From NCBI GenBank assembly GCA_905371725.1, contig CAJPML010000052.1:1-6905 (forward strand): a DNA stretch of 6,905 bases, in the 5' to 3' direction. Each line of letters opens with the position of its first letter. Positions within the stretch are counted from its first letter, which is position 1. This DNA comes from Leptotrichia sp. oral taxon 215. GTDB taxonomy: Bacteria > Fusobacteriota > Fusobacteriia > Fusobacteriales > Leptotrichiaceae. The notes under the pieces are model-generated. The model did not search any database and was not told where the DNA came from. It was given only the letters and a program-made list of their open reading frames with translations. Below, piece after piece: positions 1 through 5,904 of this stretch. Both the position numbers and the translations under genes were made by a program.

Positions 1-1704
1 GTGGAAGAAAGAATTATGGACAGTGATGATCTGGAAAGGGAAAGAGGAATAACTATCTTTTCAAAAAATGCATCCCTTCACTATGAAGGTTATAAGATAA
101 ATGTAGTTGATACTCCAGGGCATGCCGATTTTGGTGGGGAAGTGCAGAGAATATTGAAAATGGTGGATTCTGTACTGCTGCTTGTAGATGCGTTTGAAGG
201 AGTAATGCCTCAGACTAAATATGTACTGAAGCAGGCTCTGGAGCATGGACTAAAGCCAATTGTAGTAATAAACAAGATAGACAGACCTAACTCTGATCCT
301 GACGGTGTTGTTGATACAGTATTTGATCTGTTTGTAGATTTGGGGGCAAATGACATTCAGCTGGATTTCCCAGTGGTTTATGCTTCAGCTAAAAACGGTT
401 TTGCAAAAATCAATATTGAAGATGAAAACAAGGATATGAAACCTCTGTTTGATATGATTCTTAAGCATGTGGAAGATCCTGAAGGGGATGTAAATGAAAC
501 ATTGCAGATGCTTGTAACTAATACTGAATATGATGAGTATGTAGGGAAATTAGGTACAGGAAGAATTTACAACGGAAAAATTACTAAAAATCAGGAAATC
601 ACCCTTATAAAAAGAAATGGAGAACTTGTAAATGGAAAAGTTTCCAGAATATACGGTTATGAAGGACTGAAAAAGGTTGAAATGGAAGAAGCTTCTGCAG
701 GAGACATAATCACTATTGCAGGGATAGATAAAATAGATATTGGTGAAACGGTTAGTGATAAGGATAATCCAAAGGCATTGCCGCTGATTGATATTGATGA
801 GCCTACTCTTGCAATGACATTTATGGTAAATGATTCACCATTTGCAGGAAAAGATGGAAAATACGTTACTTCGAGAAATCTTCTTGAAAGACTTACAAAG
901 GAAGTAAATCATAACGTAAGTATGAGATTGGAAATGACAGATTCGCCGGATGCATTTATTGTAAAGGGAAGAGGAGAACTTCAGTTATCAATACTTCTTG
1001 AAAATATGAGAAGGGAAGGGTATGAAGTGGCAGTATCCAAACCGGAAGTTATTTACAAGGAAAAAAACGGAGTGAAAATGGAGCCGGTAGAACTTGCAAT
1101 AATTGATGTTGCTGATGAATTTGTAGGAGTCGTTATAGAAAAGCTTGGACTTAGAAAAGGTGAAATGGTAAACATGGTTCAGGGAAGTGACGGATACACA
1201 AGACTTGAATTTAAAGTACCTTCAAGAGGTCTGATTGGATTCAGTAACGAATTTCTTACAGAAACAAGAGGAACAGGAATATTAAACCACTCGTTCTTTG
1301 AGTATGAGCCATACAAGGGAGATGTTACAGGAAGAAGAAGAGGAGTACTTATTGCAATGGAAGCAGGTACAAGTCTCGGATATTCATTGAATAACCTTCA
1401 GCCAAGAGGAATCCTGTTTATTGAGCCTGGAGTGGAAGTATACGAAGGAATGATAGTTGGTGAACATTCCAGGGAAAATGATCTTGTAGTAAATGTATGT
1501 AAAGGTAAAAAGCTTACAAATATGCGTGCCGCAGGAAGTGATGATGCACTTAAGCTTGCACCGCCGAAAGTATTTACACTGGAACTGGCACTGGAATATA
1601 TAGAAGATGATGAACTTGTGGAAATTACGCCTAATAACATAAGATTAAGAAAAAAATATCTGAATGCTAATGAAAGAAAGAAATTTGAAAATTCAAAAAG
1701 CTAA
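1..1704 (+). CDS. typA: Translational GTPase TypA/BipA (5'-partial)
   Basis: Ribosome-binding GTPase of the EF-G/LepA superfamily, linked in studied bacteria to 50S subunit assembly and stress or cold adaptation; cytosolic. The reading frame is open from base 1, and the first codon (GTG) is an internal valine rather than a start. By alignment from memory with E. coli BipA about 37 N-terminal residues are outside the window, including the P-loop (G1). Visible in the 567 residues: the switch I RERGITI motif (14-19), G3 DTPGH (37-41), G4 NKID (91-94), G5 SAK (129-131), a beta-barrel domain II (about 165-255), EF-G-like domains III and V (about 265-450, with GRGELQLS at 323-330), and the BipA-specific C-terminal domain ending [14 protein letters not shown] (542-555). 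The stop is TAA at 1702-1704. Everything visible is intact. No terminator follows, so read-through into the next gene 75 bp downstream is possible. The identification is very secure. Confidence 0.97.
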   Translation: MEERIMDSDDLERERGITIFSKNASLHYEGYKINVVDTPGHADFGGEVQRILKMVDSVLLLVDAFEGVMPQTKYVLKQALEHGLKPIVVINKIDRPNSDPDGVVDTVFDLFVDLGANDIQLDFPVVYASAKNGFAKINIEDENKDMKPLFDMILKHVEDPEGDVNETLQMLVTNTEYDEYVGKLGTGRIYNGKITKNQEITLIKRNGELVNGKVSRIYGYEGLKKVEMEEASAGDIITIAGIDKIDIGETVSDKDNPKALPLIDIDEPTLAMTFMVNDSPFAGKDGKYVTSRNLLERLTKEVNHNVSMRLEMTDSPDAFIVKGRGELQLSILLENMRREGYEVAVSKPEVIYKEKNGVKMEPVELAIIDVADEFVGVVIEKLGLRKGEMVNMVQGSDGYTRLEFKVPSRGLIGFSNEFLTETRGTGILNHSFFEYEPYKGDVTGRRRGVLIAMEAGTSLGYSLNNLQPRGILFIEPGVEVYEGMIVGEHSRENDLVVNVCKGKKLTNMRAAGSDDALKLAPPKVFTLELALEYIEDDELVEITPNNIRLRKKYLNANERKKFENSKS

Positions 1705-1766
1705 TATGGATTATTTTTAAGAATCTATTGTTTCACATTATAAATAATTCATGTTAAATATATGAA

Positions 1767-1774
1767 TGGAGTGA
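1767..1774 (+). promoter_or_regulatory. Ribosome binding site that fixes the start at 1780
   Basis: TGGAGTGA lies with GGAG ending 8 nt before the ATG at 1780. The in-frame ATG at 1762 has only AT-rich sequence ahead of it and no purine-rich site, so 1780 is the better start. Confidence 0.7.
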
Positions 1775-1779
1775 AATCT

Positions 1780-2223
1780 ATGGAAGGCGAAAAATTAGAA
1801 GAGTTGGAAAGAACACTGAGAAATGAACTGTCTGAGGATAAGCTGAAGTTTATAGATAAATATAGGCTGCAGCTTAATTCCAGAAGGCGTTGGGTATGCA
1901 AAAAGAACCAGACTCCTGAGCGTGTGTATTTTTCACATAAGTTTGCCATGGATAACGGCATACTGGAATTTATATTTAGGAAATATCAGTTCTGTTTTGC
2001 AAAACTGAAATATTTCAGAAAGAATCTGGATAAGTTTTCCTTCTGCAAATATCATCCTGAAAAAGGTTTTTATAAGACTGAGTTATGGGATGCAGAATTT
2101 TTCTGCCATAAACAGTCCGGAAAAATGATTGATTTCAGGTATCTGCAGCAGATAAGACAGGTGGAAGTTTTTCAGGGATTTATAGAATGGCTGGAAGAAC
2201 TGCCTGCTGCTGATGAAAAGTGA
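1780..2223 (+). CDS. Hypothetical protein, 147 aa, downstream of typA
   Basis: I do not recognise this family. The start at ATG 1780 is chosen because GGAG sits 8 nt upstream; the ATG six codons earlier has no binding site. The 147-residue product is highly charged and aromatic, with no signal peptide or membrane segment, so it is probably cytosolic. It opens with an acidic/basic amphipathic stretch (residues 1-30, possibly helical). A basic RRRWVCKK patch (35-42) follows, then a Phe/Tyr/Lys-rich middle (60-100) and an acidic helical tail (125-147). Four cysteines (residues 40, 72, 89, 109) are widely spaced and do not form an obvious CXXC metal site. It lies 75 bp behind typA on the same strand with no terminator between, so co-transcription is possible, although a promoter in the gap cannot be excluded. 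Codon use and the clear SD support a real gene. No function is assigned. Confidence 0.75.
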   Translation: MEGEKLEELERTLRNELSEDKLKFIDKYRLQLNSRRRWVCKKNQTPERVYFSHKFAMDNGILEFIFRKYQFCFAKLKYFRKNLDKFSFCKYHPEKGFYKTELWDAEFFCHKQSGKMIDFRYLQQIRQVEVFQGFIEWLEELPAADEK

Positions 2224-2259
2224 GGGAAGGACTTAGTTGATAGGTTATCAATGGGATTG

Positions 2260-2378
2260 GGAAAAGAGCATTTCAAAAGATATAAAAAAATGATATTTAC
2301 TTATTTTACAAAATTTTACTCATTTAAAATTTTTGAATAAATTCGTTAATATCATTTTTTATTTTGAAATGCTTTTCC
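2260..2378. repeat. Long imperfect palindrome (119 nt) between convergent genes; possible bidirectional terminator or MITE-like element
   Basis: The outer arms are 2260-2296 and 2349-2378. They share GGAAAAG, CATTTCAAAA, and a TAAAAAATGATAT block, interrupted only by a 2-nt and a few-nt insertion in the left arm. An inner stem pairs 2309-2317 (CAAAATTTT) with 2326-2335, leaving an 8-nt loop (2318-2325). Almost the whole stretch can fold into one long hairpin. It sits between the stop at 2223 (+) and the stop at 2487 (-). U-rich sequence follows it on the plus strand (2379-2400), so it could terminate the upstream gene. It is much larger than a normal intrinsic terminator, and a non-autonomous mobile element or intergenic repeat is an equal alternative. 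No target-site duplication is visible. Confidence 0.7.
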
Positions 2379-2486
2379 TAATTTTTATTTATATTTTTCT
2401 AGTATATATTTCGAATTTTTATCTGTAAGTTTTTAAATTAATGTAAATAATAAGTTAGAATTTAAAGCTTTTTTATCCCTAAATAC

Positions 2487-3011
2487 TTATAATTCCATAT
2501 CTAATGCCATTACTTTTATAAGTTTATCATTTTTATTAGGATCTATATCCCAATTTTTACCTTCTTTTGTATAGATTACATCAAATGTTTCTTCATTATA
2601 TTTTAAATCAGGACTATTTAATCTTTCTGAAACAACTTCAGAGAAAATTTTTTCACTATCTTCATCTATTTCCTTTTCAGATTTTTCTGTTATTTTTTCA
2701 CTATTTTGCATAACTTTTTTTTGTATATCTTCTCCTATTCCTTTTAAGGCAGGATATTTTATTGTAACATTCAAGACAGATTTATTGTTATTTACAGTAA
2801 CTTTATTTATTTTATATGTTATTTTTTTGTATCCGTTAATAAGCACTTTAAGATTTTTTTCTGTTTCTTTATCATCTCCTACTAATGGTGAAAGATTTCC
2901 TTTTTGTAAAGACACCATCATTTCCTCAAAATGTTTCTCGGTAATATGTTTTCCACCACAACTTACAATTATCACTAAAATTAATATTAAGACTGATAAT
3001 ACTTTTTTCAT
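2487..3011 (-). CDS. Predicted small lipoprotein, 174 aa
   Basis: Probably a lipid-anchored envelope protein. Starting at the ATG at 3011, the protein opens with MKK, a hydrophobic stretch (residues 4-16), and a lipobox I-V-S-C with the acceptor cysteine at residue 18. It is followed by GG, a typical signal-peptidase II site. The mature part (about 157 residues) is charged and soluble. It has a helical start (EKHFEEMM), a beta-strand-like block (YKINKVTVNNNKSVLNVTIKYP), a Lys/Glu-rich helix (about residues 90-130), and a C-terminal strand region ending in WDIDPN plus a short helix. This pattern resembles small bacterial lipoproteins with NTF2/cystatin-like folds (DUF4878- or DUF5105-type), but that comparison is only by impression. 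AAAGGAG lies 9 nt before this ATG. An in-frame ATG at 3020 abuts the SD and is unlikely to be used. The gene is divergent from the WYL regulator. Confidence 0.85.
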   Translation of the reverse strand: MKKVLSVLILILVIIVSCGGKHITEKHFEEMMVSLQKGNLSPLVGDDKETEKNLKVLINGYKKITYKINKVTVNNNKSVLNVTIKYPALKGIGEDIQKKVMQNSEKITEKSEKEIDEDSEKIFSEVVSERLNSPDLKYNEETFDVIYTKEGKNWDIDPNKNDKLIKVMALDMEL

Positions 3012-3020
3012 AAAAATCAT

Positions 3021-3027
3021 CTCCTTT
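3021..3027 (-). promoter_or_regulatory. Ribosome binding site that fixes the lipoprotein start at 3011
   Basis: AAAGGAG read on the minus strand ends 9 nt before the ATG at 3011. It directly touches the alternative ATG at 3020, which would leave no spacer, so translation from 3011 is favoured. Confidence 0.75.
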
Positions 3028-3063
3028 AAAATTTTTTAATATTAAATATTACTTTATAATTAT

Positions 3064-3069
3064 ATTATA
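3064..3069 (-). promoter_or_regulatory. Candidate -10 box for the lipoprotein gene
   Basis: A perfect TATAAT is read on the minus strand about 40 bp upstream of the SD. No good -35 is visible 16-18 bp further upstream (only a T-rich run), and chance TATAAT matches are common in this AT-rich gap, so the call is moderate. The 5' leader would include a 12-nt perfect palindrome (3035-3046). Confidence 0.45.
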
Positions 3070-3124
3070 CCCTAAAAAATATAAAAAAAATATAGAAATT
3101 TTTAGTAAGTAACATTATAATCCA

Positions 3125-3153
3125 TTGATTTTTTAAAATTATCGTGTTATAAA
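3125..3153 (+). promoter_or_regulatory. Sigma-70-type promoter of the WYL regulator gene
   Basis: TTGATT (3125-3130) and TATAAA (3148-3153) are spaced 17 bp, with an extended -10 TG at 3145-3146. Transcription would start near 3160 and give a leader of roughly 40 nt before the ATG at 3198. The promoter lies in the divergent gap with the lipoprotein gene, so a regulator bound here could affect both; autoregulation by the WYL protein would be typical but is not shown. Confidence 0.65.
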
Positions 3154-3185
3154 TTAGAGTATACTGAGAATTTTATTTGAAGAAA

Positions 3186-3192
3186 AAGGAGG
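3186..3192 (+). promoter_or_regulatory. Ribosome binding site that fixes the WYL start at 3198
   Basis: AAGGAGG is 5 nt before the ATG at 3198. An in-frame TTG at 3177 would place this perfect SD inside the coding sequence and has no SD of its own, so 3198 is the start. Confidence 0.85.
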
Positions 3193-3197
3193 ACTTT

Positions 3198-4157
3198 ATG
3201 GAAGGAAAAGTTCAAGAGGAAAAAAGAAAAAAACAAGGTGTCAGATTATTAATATTAAGAGAAATGCTAGATAAGGGCGAAAAGATAAATAAAAAGAATA
3301 TAAGTAAAAAATTTGATATAGATGATAAAACATTTCAACGGGACATAGACTTTTTAAGAGCATTTTATACTGAAAATGTAGATCCTGAAATAGAAATAAG
3401 ATACGATAAACAAAAAGAAGGATATATTTTAGAAAATAATAAAGATAGATTCAGAAATGAAGAAATACTCGCAATAAGTAAGATTCTTCTTGAAAGCCGT
3501 GCATTCTGCAAGGAGGAACTGAATGAACTTCTAAGGAAAATGCGTCTTTTATCAAAAGAAGATGATATGAAACAAGTAAATGAAATGATAAAAAATGAGA
3601 AATTTAATTATGTTCCATTAAAACATGGGAAAAAACTCCTTGATATAATGTGGGAATTGGCTAAATATATAACAAAGCAGGAAATAGTATCCATAAGTTA
3701 TACTACGAAAGAAGGAAAATCAAGAGTTCATCGTATAAAGCCAGTATCGATAATGTTTTCAGAATATTATTTTTATATAGTGAGTTTTATGGCTGATAAA
3801 TTTGTAGAGGATGGGCCGACTATTTTCAGAATAGACAGGATAAAAAGACTTAAGGGAACTGGAGAAAACTTTGAAGTTCCATATTTGGAAAGATTTGAGG
3901 ATGGAGAATTTAGAAAAAGGGTACAGTTTATGCTTTCTGGGAAATTGCGTACTGTAAAGTTTGAATATACAGGAATACTGGAAGTGGTACAGGACAGACT
4001 GCCGACAGCAGAAGTTATAGAGCAGAGTAAAATGGGAGATGGGACAGAAAAATATGTAATAACAGCAGAAGTATATGGAAAAGGTATAGATATGTGGCTG
4101 AAAAGCCAGGGGGATAAGGTGAGGGTTGTTGAGGAGAAGGAAATAGAATTAGATTAG
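3198..4157 (+). CDS. WYL-domain transcriptional regulator (HTH-WYL-WCX)
   Basis: Predicted cytosolic DNA-binding regulator of the YafY/PafBC-like WYL group, 319 residues, a usual length for the family. The N-terminus (about 12-56) is a DeoR/HTH_11-like winged helix, with NISKKFDIDDKTFQRDIDFLR as the recognition region (34-54). A helical linker follows (about 85-160). The WYL domain (about 160-220) shows the conserved HRIKPVSI strand (178-185), then YYFYIVSF (190-197) where the W-Y-L signature normally sits, and FRIDRIKRL (210-218). The C-terminal WCX-type domain (about 245-315) has VKFEY, DRLPTAEVIE and the WLKSQGDKVRVVE end. WYL domains bind ligands, often nucleic acids or nucleotides; the ligand here is unknown. 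The gene has its own promoter (3125-3153) and terminator (4195-4226), so it is monocistronic. The next host gene, beyond the insertion sequence, encodes a GyrI-like ligand-binding protein. The Tyr/Phe variant of the WYL signature may alter ligand choice. Confidence 0.93.
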   Translation: MEGKVQEEKRKKQGVRLLILREMLDKGEKINKKNISKKFDIDDKTFQRDIDFLRAFYTENVDPEIEIRYDKQKEGYILENNKDRFRNEEILAISKILLESRAFCKEELNELLRKMRLLSKEDDMKQVNEMIKNEKFNYVPLKHGKKLLDIMWELAKYITKQEIVSISYTTKEGKSRVHRIKPVSIMFSEYYFYIVSFMADKFVEDGPTIFRIDRIKRLKGTGENFEVPYLERFEDGEFRKRVQFMLSGKLRTVKFEYTGILEVVQDRLPTAEVIEQSKMGDGTEKYVITAEVYGKGIDMWLKSQGDKVRVVEEKEIELD

Positions 4158-4194
4158 TAAAAAGCATGAAGAATTGCTAAGCTAATAACAAGGA

Positions 4195-4226
4195 AATATC
4201 TAAAATTTGGGATTTTGATATTTTTT
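4195..4226 (+). terminator. Intrinsic terminator of the WYL regulator gene
   Basis: AATATC/T/AAAAT (4195-4206) pairs with ATTTTGATATT (4212-4222) through an 11-bp stem with one bulged T and a 5-nt TTGGG loop. TTTT and further T-rich sequence follow. It lies 38 bp after the stop codon and separates the regulator from the downstream promoter. Confidence 0.78.
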
Positions 4227-4272
4227 AACTTTATAAAATAAATAGAGTGTTACAAAATAAATATCTATTATT

Positions 4273-4303
4273 TTGATAGTTTTCAGATATGTTCTAATAT
4301 AAT
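4273..4303 (+). promoter_or_regulatory. Orphan promoter facing the insertion sequence
   Basis: TTGATA (4273-4278) is followed by TAATAT (4295-4300, spacing 16) overlapping TATAAT (4298-4303, spacing 19). It lies after the WYL terminator and points at the insertion sequence, and no gene follows on this side. It is most simply the original promoter of the GyrI-like gene, cut off by the insertion. Confidence 0.5.
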
Positions 4304-4352
4304 ATTTAAATAGAAAATTGTAATTTTAATGAAAGACTAACTATTAAAAGTC

Positions 4353-4377
4353 AAGAGGTAAAATGAAAAAAATATAA
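4353..4377 (+). other. SD plus four-codon ORF (MKKI-stop) upstream of the insertion
   Basis: AAGAGG (4353-4358) precedes ATG at 4363 by 4 nt, but the frame is ATG-AAA-AAA-ATA-TAA (4363-4377). It could be a minimal leader peptide in the transcript from the promoter at 4273, the remnant of a destroyed gene start, or chance. The rest of 4304-4390 holds no gene that I can see. Confidence 0.3.
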
Positions 4378-4389
4378 TGATTGATAGTG

Positions 4390-4404
4390 GTAAAAACTGA
4401 ATAA
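4390..4404 (+). repeat. Flanking direct repeat, copy 1 (insertion-sequence right end)
   Basis: GTAAAAACTGAATAA matches GTAAAACTGAATAA at 5879-5892 except for one extra A; 12 nt are identical (4393-4404 and 5881-5892). The two copies bracket the transposase and its non-coding flanks. Confidence 0.65.
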
Positions 4405-4415
4405 AAATAAGCATG

Positions 4416-4441
4416 AAAAAATACCCTAGAGTTTACAGGGT
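4416..4441 (-). terminator. Candidate intrinsic terminator of the transposase gene
   Basis: On the minus strand ACCCT (4441-4437) and AGGGT (4427-4423) form a 5-bp stem with a 9-nt loop, followed by A and six T. It is about 60 bp downstream of the transposase stop, inside the insertion sequence. The stem is short, so strength is uncertain. Confidence 0.55.
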
Positions 4442-4447
4442 TAGCAA

Positions 4448-4504
4448 AGTATTTGCCTTTTAAATTAATTTTTTCAAAAATTAGTTTGCAGTCAGGCAAA
4501 AACT
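4448..4504. repeat. Nested stem-loop overlapping the transposase stop codon
   Basis: Outer arms AGTATTTGCCT (4448-4458) and AGGCAAAAACT (4494-4504) match at 10 of 11 positions. Inside, 4462-4473 pairs with 4476-4487 (12 positions, one of them non-Watson-Crick) with a 2-nt loop. The outer right arm includes the transposase stop codon (TAG, 4505-4503 on the minus strand). It lies in the right end of the insertion sequence and may protect the mRNA, block read-through, or form part of end recognition. Confidence 0.5.
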
Positions 4505-5672
4505 AACTTTGTACTTGGTAAGGTTCATCTTTAGTTAAAACAGCAAAAATGGTATGAACAAGCTTTCTGGCAACAGCATTGGTAGCAACTAGATGGTGCT
4601 TTCCTTCCGTAATTTTCTTTTGGTAATAATCAGAGAAGACAGGATCGCAAAATTCAGCTCTAAGAGCAGATTGAAACAAAGCACGCCTTAAATAAGGAGA
4701 ACCTCTTTTAGTCATATGATTAGAGGTGGATTCAAAATTACCGGACTGAGAAACAGTGGAATCAAGACCGGCGTAAGCAACAAGTTTTGAAGGATTGGAA
4801 AATCTTTTAATATCTCCAATCTCACCTAATATTGTAGCTGCGTTAACAGCACCAATACCTGGGATTGTAGTAATTGGAGAATTAAGTTTTTCAAGTAAGG
4901 ATTTAATTTCTTTTTCGACGTCTAAAACCTGATTTTGAATAAAAGAAATTTGTCCTATGAGCATTTTGATTTGTAAACCGAATGAATCCATGCAGAAATT
5001 TACACCAAAAGATTTAGAAGCTTTTTTTGAAAGCTCTTCAAGTTTTCTAGCAGAAAATTTTTTCATAGTAACGTTGTCTAGAAAAGACTGTAAGTCTTCA
5101 GAATTAATATCTTCGAAATCAGAAGGAGAAGAAAAATTCGCTAGAATTTCTTTTGAAGTTTTTGCAAAAATATTACTGAAGGAAGAAGCATATTCAGGGA
5201 AAACCTGGTCTAAAAGAGCAATGGTTTTTCTTTTAAGATCACCAATTGAAGAAACAAGGTACGATCTAAATCTGGAAAGATTTCTCAAAGATAAATAATC
5301 TTCATTAGAAAGTGATGTTTCAACGAAATCTCCATATCTAAGAAGATCAGCTATTAAAAGAGAGTCGATAATATCTGTTTTTCTTTTTCTGATTTCTATA
5401 CCTTGTCGCCAACCGTCAGTTTGGATAGGGTTGATAACACGAACAGTGAAGTTCTTTTCACTAAGATATGAGTATAGACTTAGCCAATAATGACCAGTAG
5501 CTTCCATACCAATTTCAAGTTGATTTTTGAAAGGTTCTAATTTACAGATTAAACTTTCAGCACCATCAATGGAATTTGAAAAAGAAAAAGCCTTAAAAAG
5601 AACTTTTTTCTTAGAATCAATTAAAGAAGCAACATGGGTATTTTTACCAATATCAATACCTAAATAAAACAT
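4503..5672 (-). CDS. IS110-family transposase (DEDD recombinase)
   Basis: Catalyses insertion and excision of its element, in characterised relatives guided by a bridge RNA from the same element. With the start at ATG 5672 the protein has 389 residues, normal to slightly long for the family. The N-terminal RuvC-like domain shows D7 in FYLGIDIGK, E57 in GMEATGHYW, and D100 and D103 in KTDIIDSLLIADLL, so the DEDD set is complete. A helical linker follows (about 120-260). The C-terminal Transposase_20 domain starts at TTIPGIGAVNAATIL (268-282) and contains FSNPSKLVAYAGLD (291-304), QSG (309-311) and TKRGSPYLRRALF (321-333). Ser310 in QSG is the likely catalytic serine by family analogy. The start is set by GAGG 6 nt upstream; a GTG at 5684 would overlap that site. 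There is no frameshift or internal stop, so the enzyme may be active. Mobile-element gene, not part of a host pathway. Confidence 0.95.
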   Translation of the reverse strand: MFYLGIDIGKNTHVASLIDSKKKVLFKAFSFSNSIDGAESLICKLEPFKNQLEIGMEATGHYWLSLYSYLSEKNFTVRVINPIQTDGWRQGIEIRKRKTDIIDSLLIADLLRYGDFVETSLSNEDYLSLRNLSRFRSYLVSSIGDLKRKTIALLDQVFPEYASSFSNIFAKTSKEILANFSSPSDFEDINSEDLQSFLDNVTMKKFSARKLEELSKKASKSFGVNFCMDSFGLQIKMLIGQISFIQNQVLDVEKEIKSLLEKLNSPITTIPGIGAVNAATILGEIGDIKRFSNPSKLVAYAGLDSTVSQSGNFESTSNHMTKRGSPYLRRALFQSALRAEFCDPVFSDYYQKKITEGKHHLVATNAVARKLVHTIFAVLTKDEPYQVQS

Positions 5673-5678
5673 TTGATA

Positions 5679-5682
5679 CCTC
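5679..5682 (-). promoter_or_regulatory. Ribosome binding site of the transposase gene
   Basis: GAGG on the minus strand is 6 nt before ATG 5672. The alternative GTG at 5684 overlaps this site and has none upstream, which decides the start. Confidence 0.6.
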
Positions 5683-5689
5683 ACAAGAA

Positions 5690-5865
5690 ATAAATTTTAG
5701 ATAGACACCTCAAAATCTAATAACGTTACTGCCTTATGGTATATACGAAGTACCCCGAAAGGGTCAACATCTAACTTATTCGTAAACAGTTAAGAGATTA
5801 GAGGACTCACTCTTTCAAGTACGAGATTAAATCTCAAGGAGGGAACGAGTACACTCTATCTAATA
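5690..5865 (-). ncRNA. Candidate IS110 bridge RNA (about 175 nt)
   Basis: The region upstream of the transposase is non-coding and rich in secondary structure, where IS110-group elements encode the RNA that pairs with target and donor DNA. On the minus strand a -10 box (5876-5871) would start a transcript near 5864. Visible folding: a long-range stem between 5867-5854 (GTTATTAGATAGAG) and 5803-5789 (CTCTAATCTCTTAAC), with small bulges, enclosing a perfect GAGATT-T-AATCTC hairpin (5835-5823). Next comes an ACCC/GGGT hairpin (5764-5752), and then TTAGAT/ATCTAA (5720-5715 with 5702-5697). The predicted length is close to the roughly 177 nt of the IS621 bridge RNA. A CAGTAA stretch in the transcript (5731-5726) is complementary to TTACTG at the element's left end (5882-5877), a possible donor guide. 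The ends and guide loops are inferred, and no alignment was available. Confidence 0.5.
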
Positions 5866-5870
5866 ACAAT

Positions 5871-5876
5871 ATTATA
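5871..5876 (-). promoter_or_regulatory. Candidate -10 box for bridge RNA/transposase transcription
   Basis: TATAAT on the minus strand just inside the left end of the insertion sequence, preceded by ACTG. The -35 position would fall in flanking DNA, or across the joined ends in a circular intermediate, where only a weak match is visible. Confidence 0.45.
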
Positions 5877-5878
5877 CA

Positions 5879-5892
5879 GTAAAACTGAATAA
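5879..5892 (+). repeat. Flanking direct repeat, copy 2 (insertion-sequence left end)
   Basis: GTAAAACTGAATAA, the partner of 4390-4404. Removing one copy with the sequence between them would join the promoter region at 4273-4390 to the leader of the GyrI-like gene. Confidence 0.65.
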
Positions 5893-5904
5893 TATTTAAT
5901 CGAT

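Larger units (their letters stand above)
4393..5880 (-). mobile_element. IS110-family insertion sequence (intact, about 1.49 kb)
   Basis: The element contains one intact transposase gene on the minus strand, about 110 bp downstream of it and about 200 bp upstream of it. Its limits are inferred from the 12-nt direct repeat found at both ends, which gives a period of 1,488 bp, a normal IS110 size. The exact crossover base inside the repeat cannot be set, so each end is uncertain by about 12 bp. There are no clear terminal inverted repeats, as expected for the family. The long 5' non-coding end fits the IS110 subgroup, in which a bridge RNA is encoded upstream of the transposase. The element lies between a promoter (4273-4303) and the GyrI-like gene. 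Confidence 0.8.

Noticed and set aside
1..3. GTG at the window start as the start codon of typA
   Set aside because: The P-loop region is missing upstream and the frame is open at the edge, so this GTG is an internal valine codon of a truncated gene.
1398..1640. 80-aa minus-strand ORF within typA
   Set aside because: Low-complexity Ser-rich antisense shadow of the conserved BipA C-terminal domain.
1762..1779. ATG 1762 as start of the 147-aa protein
   Set aside because: No SD ahead of it; a good GGAG lies between it and ATG 1780.
3012..3020. ATG 3020 as start of the lipoprotein
   Set aside because: It touches the SD with no spacer; ATG 3011 has a 9-nt spacer and gives a standard MKK signal peptide.
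2785..3039. 84-aa plus-strand ORF opposite the lipoprotein
   Set aside because: Hydrophobic antisense product of an A-rich coding strand; the lipoprotein on the other strand has SD and lipobox.
3035..3046. Perfect palindrome TTTAATATTAAA as an operator
   Set aside because: Only A and T, in an extremely AT-rich leader; chance is a sufficient explanation, so it is not listed as a site.
3177..3197. TTG 3177 as start of the WYL regulator
   Set aside because: It would put the perfect AAGGAGG inside the coding sequence; ATG 3198 is correctly spaced.
4957..5298. 113-aa plus-strand ORF within the transposase gene
   Set aside because: Antisense shadow of a well-conserved transposase, with no SD and no recognisable domain.
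5673..5684. GTG 5684 as start of the transposase
   Set aside because: It overlaps the GAGG that serves ATG 5672; the RuvC-like domain begins right after ATG 5672.
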